31,440 nucleotides of DNA from DAOTVD01 sp034437075. GTDB lineage: Bacteria > Chloroflexota > Anaerolineae > Aggregatilineales > J027. The stretch is from assembly GCA_034437075.1 (NCBI GenBank), contig DAOTVD010000060.1:1-31440 (forward strand). Direction: 5' to 3'. Under the pieces are notes generated by a model, which was not told where the DNA came from, did not search any database, and worked only from the letters and a program-made list of their open reading frames with translations. This document shows positions 20,933-29,695 of the stretch, piece by piece (within the stretch, counting starts at the first letter, position 1; each line of letters opens with the position of its first letter). The translations under genes were made by a program, and so were the position numbers.

Positions 20933-23900
20933 TAATCGACGCCGGGCAAAGGCACCCCGCGCGGGATGTCGGCCCCTGGGGGGATGAAGGTTTCAACCTC
21001 GGACGGCGGGAAGTCCAGCGGCGGCCCAATCGGCTGGCCGAGCCCTTCGGCGGGCGCTTCGTTGACGGCATCCGGCGTGCTGATGAGGGACGCGGCTCCC
21101 GCTGTTGTGCCGAGCGGGAAGCGCAACAAGCGCCCCGTCTCGACATCCACCGCATAGAGCGTGCCACCCGGGCCAAAGGCGACCCCGCCCACCACCCGAA
21201 TGTTACTCCCTTCGGCATCCAGGGGCGCGGTAGGGGCATTCAGCGCGTCGATCACGTTGCCGGCTAGGTCGTAAATCACCACGCGGGGGCCGTCGTTGCG
21301 CCCTTCGCCGTCCATATCCGACACGGCAATGCGTTGGCCATCCGGCGACACAGCGATATAGGGCCGGTCGGCGTCTTCTTGGGCGGCATACCACATGGGC
21401 ACATCCCAGCGCCGCAGCGGCGCGCCATCCGGCCCGAAGACCTGAATGCGCTGGTTCCAGGTGTCGGCCACATAGATTTCATCGTTAACCGGGTTGACCG
21501 CCACGCCGACGGGTTCTTCGAGCCCGCCCGGCCCATCGCCCGCGCTACCGATGTCGCGCAGCCATTCGCCTTCGGCGGTATACACGCGCAAGCGCTTACC
21601 GCCCGTATCCGCCACGATGACATTCCCGGCATTGTCCACGGCGATGTCGCGCGGCCCCCAGAGGGCCATCGGATTGGTGCCTTCCTCCGGCGTGCCATAG
21701 CCGCCCCAGGTGCGCAAGGGCGCGCCCTGCGCTGTAAAGGCCACCACGCGATGATTCCAGGTATCCGCGACATAGACATTCCCCTGCGGGCCAACGGCCA
21801 CGCCCCAGGGTTGAAAGAGCGTCTCGGGCCCGGCGGTTTCGTTCGGCCCGGCGCCTCGCCCAATGATCTGAGTATTTTCGCCCGCTGGCGTGAAGACCAA
21901 CACCCGATTATTGACGGTATCCGCGACATAGACATTCCCCGCCGGGCCGACGGCCACGCCGCGCGGGCCGTTTAGCAGATTCCGTCCCAGGGTTTGGTCG
22001 GGCACAACTTCTTCATAGACGCGATCTACCGCGTTTTGAGGCTCGCGCACGATCACGCTCTGGCCGCCGAGCCCCGCATCCCAAATGCGCCCGGCGATTT
22101 CTTCATCCACAAAGAGGCTAAAGCGGTCGCTAACGGGCCAGCGTTCCAGGGTGTAACGGTCGTCGGATTGGCATTCTTGTTGCACGGATTGCAAGCAGAC
22201 TGCCGGGTTTTCTTCTGCCTGGCAAGCGGGCGCGCGGGACTCCACACATTGGGCGATGCCGTATTGGGTGTAATCCCGGTTCCACCAGATGTCCCATAAC
22301 GCCTGGCGATAGATGGGCGCGGCGGGGTTGTCGTCGGCATCTTCGAACAAGTTTGCCACGCGCTCGTAATTCAGGTTGAAATACTCTTGCATGGGCCACC
22401 ATAAGCGCACGTAGTCTTCGCGGTAGAAGCCACTGCCCAAAATGCGCTCGACCGCATCGGCTTTGTTGCCCCCCACGATCACAATGCGCGCCTCGTCCAA
22501 CACGCCGGGGTTATCTTCCAGGTCTTCGGCAGTGCCGCCGAAAAAGGCGCTGTTATAGTCCCGCACGTACCACGTCATCGGCCAAGAGGATTGATCGTCG
22601 TAGGCGATGCGCATATCGAAGCCTTCGTTGGTGCGCTCGGCGTAGTAGTCGATGATTTCCATGACGGTGGTAATGCGCGGCGAGGCGTGCGCGTAAACAA
22701 GATACTCGGTGGCTAGGTCATAGTTCTGGTAGCTGGCCATCACGGCGGCGCGCCCGGTCAGCAAGGCCAGGATGAGCGTCACGGAGGCAAACGCCAAGCG
22801 CGTCGCCTGCCCGCTGCCGACCTCGCGCACCAAGCGCGCGATGAAGTAGCTTGCCGCGCCGAAGACCAATAGCGCGCCCAGCCAGGCATAAGTCGTGCTG
22901 AGTTGGGCTTGTTGCACACCCGCGAACGGCACATTGCCGCCCATCAGGGGCGAGAGCACGCGCAAGCCTGCCACCAGCAACACGGGCACCAACACCACCA
23001 GCAACAACCACCCGCCCCGCAAGGCGTTGGGCGTGATGCGCTCGATGACCCGCCCCGCGAACCACGACCCCAGCAGAATCAGCGGCAGCGTGATGTGGGT
23101 GGTCAGCCAGGGCATTTTCTCCCCGGCGATGCTCAAGCCCGCTAGCATCAGGATGGCCCAATAGGCCGTAAAGAGCAAAAAGGGCAGATTACCCAGCCAT
23201 TCGGGGTCAGCCGTGCGCGTGGTGAGTTCTTCGTCGTGGTCGTAGTCGCGCGCCCAATCGCGCGCGGGGGCGTCATCCTGGGCTTGGTCGGGCGGCTCGA
23301 TGTCTGGCAAGGTGTCGAAGTGGTCATGCAGGTCGGGCTGTTGGGCCAGCCCGGCGTCCATATCCAGCGGGCCAGTATCGCTTTCGGCCTGCGCTTGACG
23401 CAGATTGCGCACCATTTGCGCGGTTTCGTCGTCTGCGGCGGCGTCTTCCAGGGCTTGCAAATCGGCGGCACTGACCAGGCGGCTGAGCGGGCGCTCGCCC
23501 CCGGTATCGGGCAGCGTATCGTGGTTTATATCAGCTTCGCGCGCGTTTAAGTCATCCAAGGCCGTAGTATCAATCATGCGGCTGGGTGGGCGTTCGTCTT
23601 CGGCCCATGTATCGGCGGAGGACTGCTCTAACGGCTCGATGACCTTCGGCGTGGGGGCCGCCTCGCGGGGTGCGGCGGCGGCGGATTCTTCGGCCAGGCG
23701 GCGCGCCCGCCAGCGGAACAAATCGCCCAGGCCCGCGATACCCGCCAACCCGGCCAGGATGGCGGGCAAGAATTCATACATGGGCATTTGAATCAGCGTG
23801 TAATAGTATTGCGGTTGGCTACCGCGCCGCACGCCTTGCTGTTCTAGCCAATAGCCCAACGAGCCGACCATCCCGGTTAGGAAGCCCGCGCCGTTGGTGA

Positions 23901-26217
23901 AGGCGGTCGTAAAGAAGAAGACGAACAGCGCCATAAATACGATGACTGCAATCGTCCAGACGCGCGGATTCCACGAGAGGCCCACCGCGCCGATGAAAAT
24001 GCCCGCCGCCGCCAGCATCAAAATCATCACGCGCGCGGTTTCGGCAGGCGGCGGGATAACGTCGAGCTCATAGCCTGCCGTAAAGATGGGGAAGGCCACC
24101 GCCCAGGGGACGATCAGCGTCCCGGTCAGGATGAGCACATCGAACATGGGTTGGCGGTTGAACCAAGCCCAGGTGAGCGGCAAAAAGACGCGCCATAGCG
24201 TGACGATAGCCGCCAGCCCCAAGAAGCCAATGACGGTGACCACCAGCAAGAGGTTATCGTGTTCTTCGCCGGGCGTGGCCTGCGCGCCGCCTTCGGGGTC
24301 AATGGCCGAGGGTTGGCTGGTTTGGGCGTCTTCGGTTTCGAAGCTATGTCGCTCGACGTATTTCAGGATACCGCCCACGATGACAGCCACCAGCAAGACG
24401 GCCATCACGTCCGTCCAGGGGATTTTTTGGTGCATGGGCGTGGCGAAAATCGCGGTCAGCACGACGAGCACCACCGCCCCAGCGATGGGCACGCCCAGCC
24501 ACAGCAAAAGCGCGTTGCCCAGGTCAGCATCCAGCCGGATGTTGGTCGGCGTATCCTCGTCTACCAGATCGGCACCCTGGATGATATTACAGTTTTCGTT
24601 GACCACCACCCCGGCCACATCCGGCACTTCGCACCAGATAATCGCGGGCTTCAGGATGTCGAGCACGCCATAGGAATATATGGCAACGACGCCGCCCAAC
24701 ACGCTCCCCGCGATAATGATCATGGCCGCGCTACGGCCCCGCGCCAGACCTTCGGCCAGCATCATGGGCATACCGTTGCTAGAGCGCCCCGCCAACAGCG
24801 TGCGCACCGGGCCAGAGAGCAACAGCAGCATATATAGCGCGATAATCACGAGCAGATGATAGAGCGTGCTACGTGGGAAGTCCAATGTCGTTACCAAGCG
24901 CAACACGGCCAGCGCCAACGCCACGGTCAACACAAAAATGGTCGTATTGATGAGCCATTCGGCCCCTTGCGAGGGCGCGCCGGCGGGGTGTGGGCGCAAA
25001 AAGTAGGTGAAGGCCAGGCCCGTCAGCGCCCCGGCCAGCACCAGCGCGCTGATAATGCCGACCAATGTCCCCAATGCGCGCTGATCTTCCCAGGCGGGCA
25101 CATCCAGGGCGGCTTGGATGCGGTCAGATTCGGTCAGCGATGGGGTGGTGCCATCCAGCGATACGGCATTGTCGATGCGCGTGTTATAGTCTTCGTAGGT
25201 CACCGCGCCCCAAATGAGCGCCAAGGAACTGAGCAAAGCCACCGCCGTCAGGATGACGTTCAGCACCGCCGTAGAGGTGCCGCTGTGCCAGGTCGCGCGC
25301 CAGGTATCCCAGGCCAGGGCGATGAGCCGCAAAAACAGCACACCCGCCGTCCCGACGATGACCCAGGCCCAACCCATGCTGGCGAAATGCCAATACCACA
25401 CGATATAGCCGATGAAATAACCCAGGGTGACCGCGACGACCAGCGTCCCGATATGGCCCAGGATGCCGCGCACCAGCACCTTACCCCGCCAATGATTACT
25501 CTGCTGGGGTAGGCTAAAGAGATGCATGTCGCGCAGTTCGAAGCTCTGCACCAGGCGCAAAATCCAGTATAGGGCCATGAACGTGCCGAAGATGGCGATA
25601 TAGATGAAGGCGGTTTCTTTGGAAGCCAACGAAAGCACCATCGCGCCGCTGAAAATATAGAGCCAGATAGGGCGGCGCGGTTTGTCGCCATCGATGTATT
25701 GCAACACGCAATAGACCATCACCAGCCAGAAGAAAATATTGGGGATGTCGTGGCGAATGTAGCGGCTGTAATACAGCATCATGGGCGAGATGAGCAACCC
25801 CACGCTGGCGAAGATCGCGCCCAGACGCCCCAACCAACGCCGGAACAACAGCGGGAACATGACGATGAGCACACCCAGCAACGCGGTATAAATCCGCGCC
25901 GAAAAGTCCGAGTCGCCAAATAGAAAATAGAAAAATGCCACGGCATGAAACAGCAACGGCCCATGCATCAGGGGCGTATGCTGAAAATCGCCATCTTCAA
26001 ATAAGCGCCAGGAATAAAACGTATGCAGGCTTTCGTCGTGGCTCATCGCGCGGGTGCCCAGGTCATAAAAGCGGGTGATGACCGCCGCGACAAAGATCAC
26101 CACATACAGCACGATTTCCCAGTTAATGGCATACGTGCGGCTCAGGAGCGCGTCCCAGGTGGATTGGTAGCGCCCTAAGGTATTGTGCGTGGGGGGATTT
26201 CCTTCTAGGGTGGCCAT
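20932..26217 (-). CDS. Giant Agl23-like (TIGR03663-type) membrane glycosyltransferase with NHL propeller
   Basis: This 1761-residue protein begins with an oligosaccharyltransferase/ArnT-like GT-C region. An acidic MSHDESLH motif (about residue 57) follows the first helix, then comes a long series of membrane helices to about 840. Residues about 845-1005 form an acidic, disordered cytoplasm-like linker. More helices follow to about 1170, then a soluble domain (for example IAYDDQSSWPMTWYVRDY). Residues about 1414-1740 carry six NHL-type blades such as PRGVAVGPAGNVYVADTVNNRVLVF, likely an extracellular beta-propeller. Such proteins are associated with lipid-linked sugar transfer in archaea and Chloroflexota; the exact reaction is not established here. 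GAGGAAC lies ahead of the ATG, 26 bases after the anti-sigma gene, so all three are probably one operon. The TAA stop lies in the adjoining repeat flank. Confidence 0.9.
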   Translation of the reverse strand: MATLEGNPPTHNTLGRYQSTWDALLSRTYAINWEIVLYVVIFVAAVITRFYDLGTRAMSHDESLHTFYSWRLFEDGDFQHTPLMHGPLLFHAVAFFYFLFGDSDFSARIYTALLGVLIVMFPLLFRRWLGRLGAIFASVGLLISPMMLYYSRYIRHDIPNIFFWLVMVYCVLQYIDGDKPRRPIWLYIFSGAMVLSLASKETAFIYIAIFGTFMALYWILRLVQSFELRDMHLFSLPQQSNHWRGKVLVRGILGHIGTLVVAVTLGYFIGYIVWYWHFASMGWAWVIVGTAGVLFLRLIALAWDTWRATWHSGTSTAVLNVILTAVALLSSLALIWGAVTYEDYNTRIDNAVSLDGTTPSLTESDRIQAALDVPAWEDQRALGTLVGIISALVLAGALTGLAFTYFLRPHPAGAPSQGAEWLINTTIFVLTVALALAVLRLVTTLDFPRSTLYHLLVIIALYMLLLLSGPVRTLLAGRSSNGMPMMLAEGLARGRSAAMIIIAGSVLGGVVAIYSYGVLDILKPAIIWCEVPDVAGVVVNENCNIIQGADLVDEDTPTNIRLDADLGNALLLWLGVPIAGAVVLVVLTAIFATPMHQKIPWTDVMAVLLVAVIVGGILKYVERHSFETEDAQTSQPSAIDPEGGAQATPGEEHDNLLLVVTVIGFLGLAAIVTLWRVFLPLTWAWFNRQPMFDVLILTGTLIVPWAVAFPIFTAGYELDVIPPPAETARVMILMLAAAGIFIGAVGLSWNPRVWTIAVIVFMALFVFFFTTAFTNGAGFLTGMVGSLGYWLEQQGVRRGSQPQYYYTLIQMPMYEFLPAILAGLAGIAGLGDLFRWRARRLAEESAAAAPREAAPTPKVIEPLEQSSADTWAEDERPPSRMIDTTALDDLNAREADINHDTLPDTGGERPLSRLVSAADLQALEDAAADDETAQMVRNLRQAQAESDTGPLDMDAGLAQQPDLHDHFDTLPDIEPPDQAQDDAPARDWARDYDHDEELTTRTADPEWLGNLPFLLFTAYWAILMLAGLSIAGEKMPWLTTHITLPLILLGSWFAGRVIERITPNALRGGWLLLVVLVPVLLVAGLRVLSPLMGGNVPFAGVQQAQLSTTYAWLGALLVFGAASYFIARLVREVGSGQATRLAFASVTLILALLTGRAAVMASYQNYDLATEYLVYAHASPRITTVMEIIDYYAERTNEGFDMRIAYDDQSSWPMTWYVRDYNSAFFGGTAEDLEDNPGVLDEARIVIVGGNKADAVERILGSGFYREDYVRLWWPMQEYFNLNYERVANLFEDADDNPAAPIYRQALWDIWWNRDYTQYGIAQCVESRAPACQAEENPAVCLQSVQQECQSDDRYTLERWPVSDRFSLFVDEEIAGRIWDAGLGGQSVIVREPQNAVDRVYEEVVPDQTLGRNLLNGPRGVAVGPAGNVYVADTVNNRVLVFTPAGENTQIIGRGAGPNETAGPETLFQPWGVAVGPQGNVYVADTWNHRVVAFTAQGAPLRTWGGYGTPEEGTNPMALWGPRDIAVDNAGNVIVADTGGKRLRVYTAEGEWLRDIGSAGDGPGGLEEPVGVAVNPVNDEIYVADTWNQRIQVFGPDGAPLRRWDVPMWYAAQEDADRPYIAVSPDGQRIAVSDMDGEGRNDGPRVVIYDLAGNVIDALNAPTAPLDAEGSNIRVVGGVAFGPGGTLYAVDVETGRLLRFPLGTTAGAASLISTPDAVNEAPAEGLGQPIGPPLDFPPSEVETFIPPGADIPRGVPLPGVD

Positions 26218-26243
26218 GGTGCGTATGTTCCTCAGTTGGATGT

Positions 26244-26738
26244 TTAACGATCTGGCGGTTGTGGCACCGGACTAGCGTACTCGATATGAATAGGGTTTGG
26301 CAACGGCGGCCTCTCGGCGCGCAGCAAGGCCGGGCGGGCGGTGCCGGGTTGGGCGGGCGTGGGCGTCGTGCTCGGGATTTCGTGCACGCTGGGCCACGGC
26401 TCGCCCGCATCTAATGCAGCTTGGCGGATGGACGGCACCAGGGGCAAGCCCATCACGAACACCAGCAGCAAGCCCCAGGCCACCACCCGCGAAGGCGGAC
26501 GCCAGCGGGCCGGACGCGCGGCGGCGCGCAAAATCCCCGGCAAATGGTCGCTAGGGCGCCAGGCGGGCAGGGCCGCGAAGCGCCCGCGCAGGTGGGTTTG
26601 TTCGCGTTGCAGGCGGGCCAGGCGCGCGTTGCAGCCCGCGCAGGCGCATAGATGGCCCCAGGCCCGGCGGCGGTCTTCCGGCGGCAGGGTGTCATCCAGA
26701 TAGGCGTGCAGGGTGCGCTGGGAGAGATGGCGAAACAT
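26244..26738 (-). CDS. Zinc-finger anti-sigma factor-like membrane protein
   Basis: The 164-residue protein has an N-terminal zf-HC2-type anti-sigma motif: His29, Cys33 and Cys36 in HLCACAGC, after the typical LHAYLDDTLPPEDRRRAWGHL helix. One membrane helix follows at about 84-103, then a Pro/Thr-rich outer region of about 55 residues. This is the usual build of a membrane-bound anti-sigma factor that holds an ECF sigma factor at the membrane until a signal arrives. The gene starts six bases after the sigma factor stop, which strongly supports a partner relation. The outer region shows no recognisable sensory domain. No clear Shine-Dalgarno is present, so it may be translated by coupling to the sigma gene. 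Confidence 0.88.
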   Translation of the reverse strand: MFRHLSQRTLHAYLDDTLPPEDRRRAWGHLCACAGCNARLARLQREQTHLRGRFAALPAWRPSDHLPGILRAAARPARWRPPSRVVAWGLLLVFVMGLPLVPSIRQAALDAGEPWPSVHEIPSTTPTPAQPGTARPALLRAERPPLPNPIHIEYASPVPQPPDR

Positions 26739-26744
26739 AAGCGG

Positions 26745-27338
26745 CTATCCGGGCAATAATTCGGCAAGTTTACGAATATCGGCGGCGTGCATGGCTTGGC
26801 GCAGCGCGTCGTGGGCCAGGCGCACACGGGATTCGGCGGTTTTTTCGGGGCAATTCAGCACGGCGGACATCTCGCGATAGGTGAGGCCCTGGCCATAGCG
26901 CAGCGCGACGGCTTCGCGCAGGCGCGGCGAGAGCGTTTCTAGGGCTTGGGCTAGCGCGTGGTGGGCCTCGCGGCGGATGGCGGTGGCTTCGGGGCCGTCG
27001 TCTTGCGGATCGGCGGGCTCCATGCCCAGGCGCAAGACCTGCGCCAGATCGAGCATTGGCAGCGTTTTACGGCGGCGCGCGTTGCGGCAACGGCTGACCG
27101 TGATGGTATATAGCCACGTCGAAACCGCCCCCCGCGCGGGGTCGTATTGGTGCAAGTTGCGAAAGGCGTAGGTAAAGACCTCTTGCAACACATCTTCGGC
27201 GTCTTGCTCGTGCAACAGCACACTACACGCCAGGCGATAGATGCTGGGCGCGGTGGCCTCGAAGAATTGCGTACAGGCGGCTTGGTCGCCACGCTGGCAG
27301 GCCGCGATAAGTTCGGGGGTTAGGCTATGCGTGTCCAT
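26745..27338 (-). CDS. ECF-family RNA polymerase sigma factor
   Basis: The ATG at 27338 has AAAGGA at good spacing, and is preferred over an upstream GTG. The 197-residue protein has the sigma region 2 pattern (YRLACSVLLHEQDAEDVLQEVFTYAFRNLHQYDP, then VSTWLYTITVSRCRNARRR) and region 4 with a helix-turn-helix (LSPRLREAVALRYGQGLTYREMSAVLNCPEKTAESRVRLAHDALRQ). Regions 1.1 and 3 are absent, as expected for extracytoplasmic-function factors. It should direct RNA polymerase to a small regulon, probably including its own operon, when released by the anti-sigma protein encoded next. An ideal TTGACA hexamer lies upstream on this strand (27407-27412), but I see no matching -10, so its own promoter is not resolved. 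Confidence 0.94.
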   Translation of the reverse strand: MDTHSLTPELIAACQRGDQAACTQFFEATAPSIYRLACSVLLHEQDAEDVLQEVFTYAFRNLHQYDPARGAVSTWLYTITVSRCRNARRRKTLPMLDLAQVLRLGMEPADPQDDGPEATAIRREAHHALAQALETLSPRLREAVALRYGQGLTYREMSAVLNCPEKTAESRVRLAHDALRQAMHAADIRKLAELLPG

Positions 27339-27394
27339 ACGTCCTTTGTACACCCTCAGCGGGCGATGTCCTCACAATCTCACGAAGTCTTTCA

Positions 27395-27423
27395 TTATCA
27401 AATGCTTGTCAAGGGATTATCAT
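27395..27423 (+). promoter_or_regulatory. Candidate promoter of the cytoplasmic rhodanese gene
   Basis: TTATCA (27395-27400) and TATCAT (27418-27423) are 17 bases apart. The predicted start leaves a leader of about 40 bases before the ATG at 27473. It overlaps the region upstream of the divergent sigma factor gene. Confidence 0.35.
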
Positions 27424-27472
27424 ATAGCGTGAAGCATAGCCAGTTAAGACCAAGTTGAAACGAGGAACAAGC

Positions 27473-27820
27473 ATGGCCTTCCTGAAAACACTCTTTGGCG
27501 GCGGCGGCGCGGCCCTCAGCGCAGCGGACGTGCGCGCCAAGCTGGATGACAAAAGCCAGATCATGATTGTGGATGTGCGCACGCCGGACGAACACAAAAG
27601 CGGCGTCATCAACGGCGCGCGCCTGATCCCGCTGCAAAAGCTAGAAGCCCAAATGTCGAAACTCCCCCAAGATCGCGAGATCATCTGTGTGTGCCGCTCG
27701 GGCGCGCGCAGTGGCACCGCCGCACGCAAGCTGAAGGCGGCGGGCTATAATGCGGTTAACATGAAAGGCGGTATGCTAGCCTGGGAGCGGGCCGGGTATC
27801 CGGTGAAGCGCGGCAGATAG
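27473..27820 (+). CDS. Single-domain cytoplasmic rhodanese (thiosulfate sulfurtransferase family)
   Basis: The ATG at 27473 is chosen for its GAGGAAC Shine-Dalgarno; an in-frame ATG at 27455 has none. The 115-residue protein is a single rhodanese domain with MIVDVRTPDEHKSGVINGARLIPL and the active-site loop CRSGARSGTAARKL, which has the catalytic cysteine and the full set of loop residues. It ends with MKGGMLAWERAGYPV, a family hallmark. It should move sulfur between thiosulfate or persulfide donors and small thiols or proteins. A short MAFLKTLFGGGGAAL N-terminus precedes the domain; it is not a convincing signal peptide. The LRR gene converges on it 20 bases downstream. Confidence 0.93.
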   Translation: MAFLKTLFGGGGAALSAADVRAKLDDKSQIMIVDVRTPDEHKSGVINGARLIPLQKLEAQMSKLPQDREIICVCRSGARSGTAARKLKAAGYNAVNMKGGMLAWERAGYPVKRGR

Positions 27821-27827
27821 ACGCATT

Positions 27828-27848
27828 CCCCGTTTTGGGCTTACGGGG
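27828..27848. terminator. Hairpin between convergent rhodanese and LRR genes
   Basis: CCCCGT and ACGGGG pair across a nine-base loop and span the stop codon of the LRR gene. It could serve both convergent genes, though neither side has a strong T run. Confidence 0.35.
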
Positions 27849-28902
27849 CCTCGCGCAGATATTCGCGCACAACCTCCGGGCCTTGTTCGGCGATGCGCAT
27901 GGGCGGGGATTGCAGCGGATTGTGCCGCAGGTCGAGCACTTCTAGGCGGGTTAGGTTCGCGTAGCTGGGCGGCACATGCGTAATCTGATTGTTGGGCACT
28001 TGCAGGATGCGTAAATCGGGCAGCGCGCCGAGCTCCGGCGGTAGCTCGGTCAGGCGATTGGCGCCGAGGTCTAGCCAAGCCAGCGTTTCGATGCGGCTGA
28101 CCACGGGCGGCACGCGCGGCATCCAATTGCCCATCAGTAACAATTGATTCAGGCGCCGCATATTGGCTAGGCTGGGCGGCAAGCTCGTCAGGTGATTAGC
28201 CGAGGCGTCTAGGCGGCCCAATTCGTGCAAATTGCCGATTTCCGGCGGCAGGGCGCTTAGCTCATTGCGCCCGATGCGCAACGTTTGCAGGCGGCTGAGG
28301 TGGCCAATCTCCGGCGGCAGCGTGTTTAAGCGATTGCTATCCAGATTCAGGACGCGCAACTCGGATAATTGCGCGATTACCAGCGGAAAGGTCGTCAGGC
28401 CATTCCCGCTCAGGTCGAGTTGTTGCAAGCTGTGCAGCGCGCCGAGTTCCGGCGGTAGGGTGTGGATGGTGTTATAAGACACATCCAGTTGTTGCAACGC
28501 CCCTAACGCCCCGATTTGGGGCGGCAGGTCTTCCAGGCTGTTGTGGTCGGCGTGCAGCACGCGCAAATGGGGCAAATTACCGATTTCCGGCGGCAGGACG
28601 TCCAAATAGTTACTGGTCAGATAGAGTTCTTGCAAGCGCACCACTTGTTCGATCTCTAGCGGCAGGGTTTCTAAGCGGCGGTCGCGTAAATCCAGGCGGC
28701 GTACGGCGCGCAGTTGCTCGGTTTGGTGGGTGAAGTCCGCGCCGTTGCGCGCGCACATAAACTCACCCAGGCTGTAATGCTCCAACCAGCATAGCATCCG
28801 CCATTGCGCGACCTGGTTGGCCGTCATAGGCCGCGAGACCACCCCCCCCCACAGCGTAAAGAACGCCAACAACCCCAACGCCAACCAACCCAAGACGCGC
28901 AT
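27841..28902 (-). CDS. Leucine-rich repeat protein, membrane-anchored or secreted
   Basis: The 353-residue protein opens with a hydrophobic signal or anchor (residues 1-20, ending LWGGVV). After a short cysteine-containing lead it has about 12 consecutive 23-residue leucine-rich repeats, for example LQELYLTSNYLDVLPPEIGNLPH. The repeats carry the LPPEIGxL signature of the bacterial/ROCO-like type and stop with EVVREYL, a frequent cap after such repeats. LRR solenoids bind proteins; a surface-exposed binding role is likely, but no partner is suggested by neighbours. Unlike many relatives it has no kinase, ROC or TIR domain attached. ATG at 28902 is the first start ahead of the signal; no strong ribosome-binding site was noticed. 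Confidence 0.92.
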   Translation of the reverse strand: MRVLGWLALGLLAFFTLWGGVVSRPMTANQVAQWRMLCWLEHYSLGEFMCARNGADFTHQTEQLRAVRRLDLRDRRLETLPLEIEQVVRLQELYLTSNYLDVLPPEIGNLPHLRVLHADHNSLEDLPPQIGALGALQQLDVSYNTIHTLPPELGALHSLQQLDLSGNGLTTFPLVIAQLSELRVLNLDSNRLNTLPPEIGHLSRLQTLRIGRNELSALPPEIGNLHELGRLDASANHLTSLPPSLANMRRLNQLLLMGNWMPRVPPVVSRIETLAWLDLGANRLTELPPELGALPDLRILQVPNNQITHVPPSYANLTRLEVLDLRHNPLQSPPMRIAEQGPEVVREYLREAP

Positions 28903-29002
28903 GGGTTACTCGGGCTGGCCAATAATGTGATGTATAGGCAAGGTTGTCATCATGTTCGCATCCTTTGCAGAATGTGCGCTATCTTCATCATAACGCATTT
29001 CG

Positions 29003-29107
29003 ATAACGCATTTCGGTAGCCCCCTGGGCGGCGGAATGGCCTTTGTGGAGCATCGCATAACGCATTTCGGTAGCCCCCTGGGCGGCGGAATGGCCTTTGT
29101 GGAGCAT
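29003..29107. repeat. Two tandem copies of a 51-bp unit (54-base period)
   Basis: The unit starting ATAACGCATTTCGG and ending TTTGTGGAGCAT is present at 29003-29053 and again, unchanged, at 29057-29107. Part of the unit (ATAACGCATTTCG) occurs once more just upstream at 28990. It lies in the 283-base gap between the divergent LRR and msrB genes, in which I see no gene. The period of 54 is a multiple of three. Confidence 0.85.
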
Positions 29108-29185
29108 AGCCGACTGCCCCCTGCATATGATACCCTTAACTCACGTAACATTGTAACACTCGCGCGAATGACATAGGAGAACATC

Positions 29186-29596
29186 ATGGCCGAGAATAAC
29201 AAAATTACCAAAGATGAACAGGCATGGCGCGAACAACTCGACCCGATGCAGTACGCCGTGCTGCGCGAAGCCGCCACCGAACGCCCCTTTACCGGGGAAT
29301 ATGTGAACACCAAAACGCCGGGCGTGTATCGCTGCGCGGCCTGCGGCCAAGAATTGTTTTCTTCGGACACCAAGTTCGAATCTGGCACGGGCTGGCCGAG
29401 CTTTTGGGATGTTATCGAAGAAGGCAACGTCATCTTAGAAGATGACCATACCCACGGCATGCATCGCGTGGAAGTCAAATGCGGGCGTTGTGACTCTCAC
29501 CTGGGGCATGTCTTCGAAGATGGCCCGACCGAGAAAACCGGCCTGCGCTATTGCATTAATTCCGTGGCGCTGAACCTGGACGCGCAAGACGCTTAG
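29186..29596 (+). CDS. msrB: Peptide-methionine (R)-S-oxide reductase
   Basis: MsrB repairs oxidised methionine by reducing the R-sulfoxide. The 136-residue protein has the standard fold. It shows the zinc-binding pairs CAACG and CGRCDSHLGH, the substrate-binding FESGTGWPSFWDVI segment, and the catalytic cysteine in GLRYCINSVALNL. The resolving cysteine position cannot be fixed by eye, and the enzyme may rely on thioredoxin directly. TAGGAG lies at good distance before the ATG. No MsrA gene is next to it. It is a stand-alone gene between the LRR protein and phosphofructokinase and has no signal peptide, so it works in the cytoplasm. Confidence 0.96.
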   Translation: MAENNKITKDEQAWREQLDPMQYAVLREAATERPFTGEYVNTKTPGVYRCAACGQELFSSDTKFESGTGWPSFWDVIEEGNVILEDDHTHGMHRVEVKCGRCDSHLGHVFEDGPTEKTGLRYCINSVALNLDAQDA

Positions 29597-29695
29597 CGCG
29601 CCGCAGGCTGCCACACAACTTTATAGGCATCACCCCTCGGGCGTGGCCCTTCGCGCCCGCTTGTCGTTCACACAGATTCGGATAGCGAGAGATAT

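Noticed and set aside
28906..29478. A 190-codon minus-strand frame covering the 54-base tandem repeat and antisense to most of msrB
   Set aside because: It runs opposite the conserved MsrB frame and has no plausible start context. The repeated peptide is a by-product of the period being a multiple of three.
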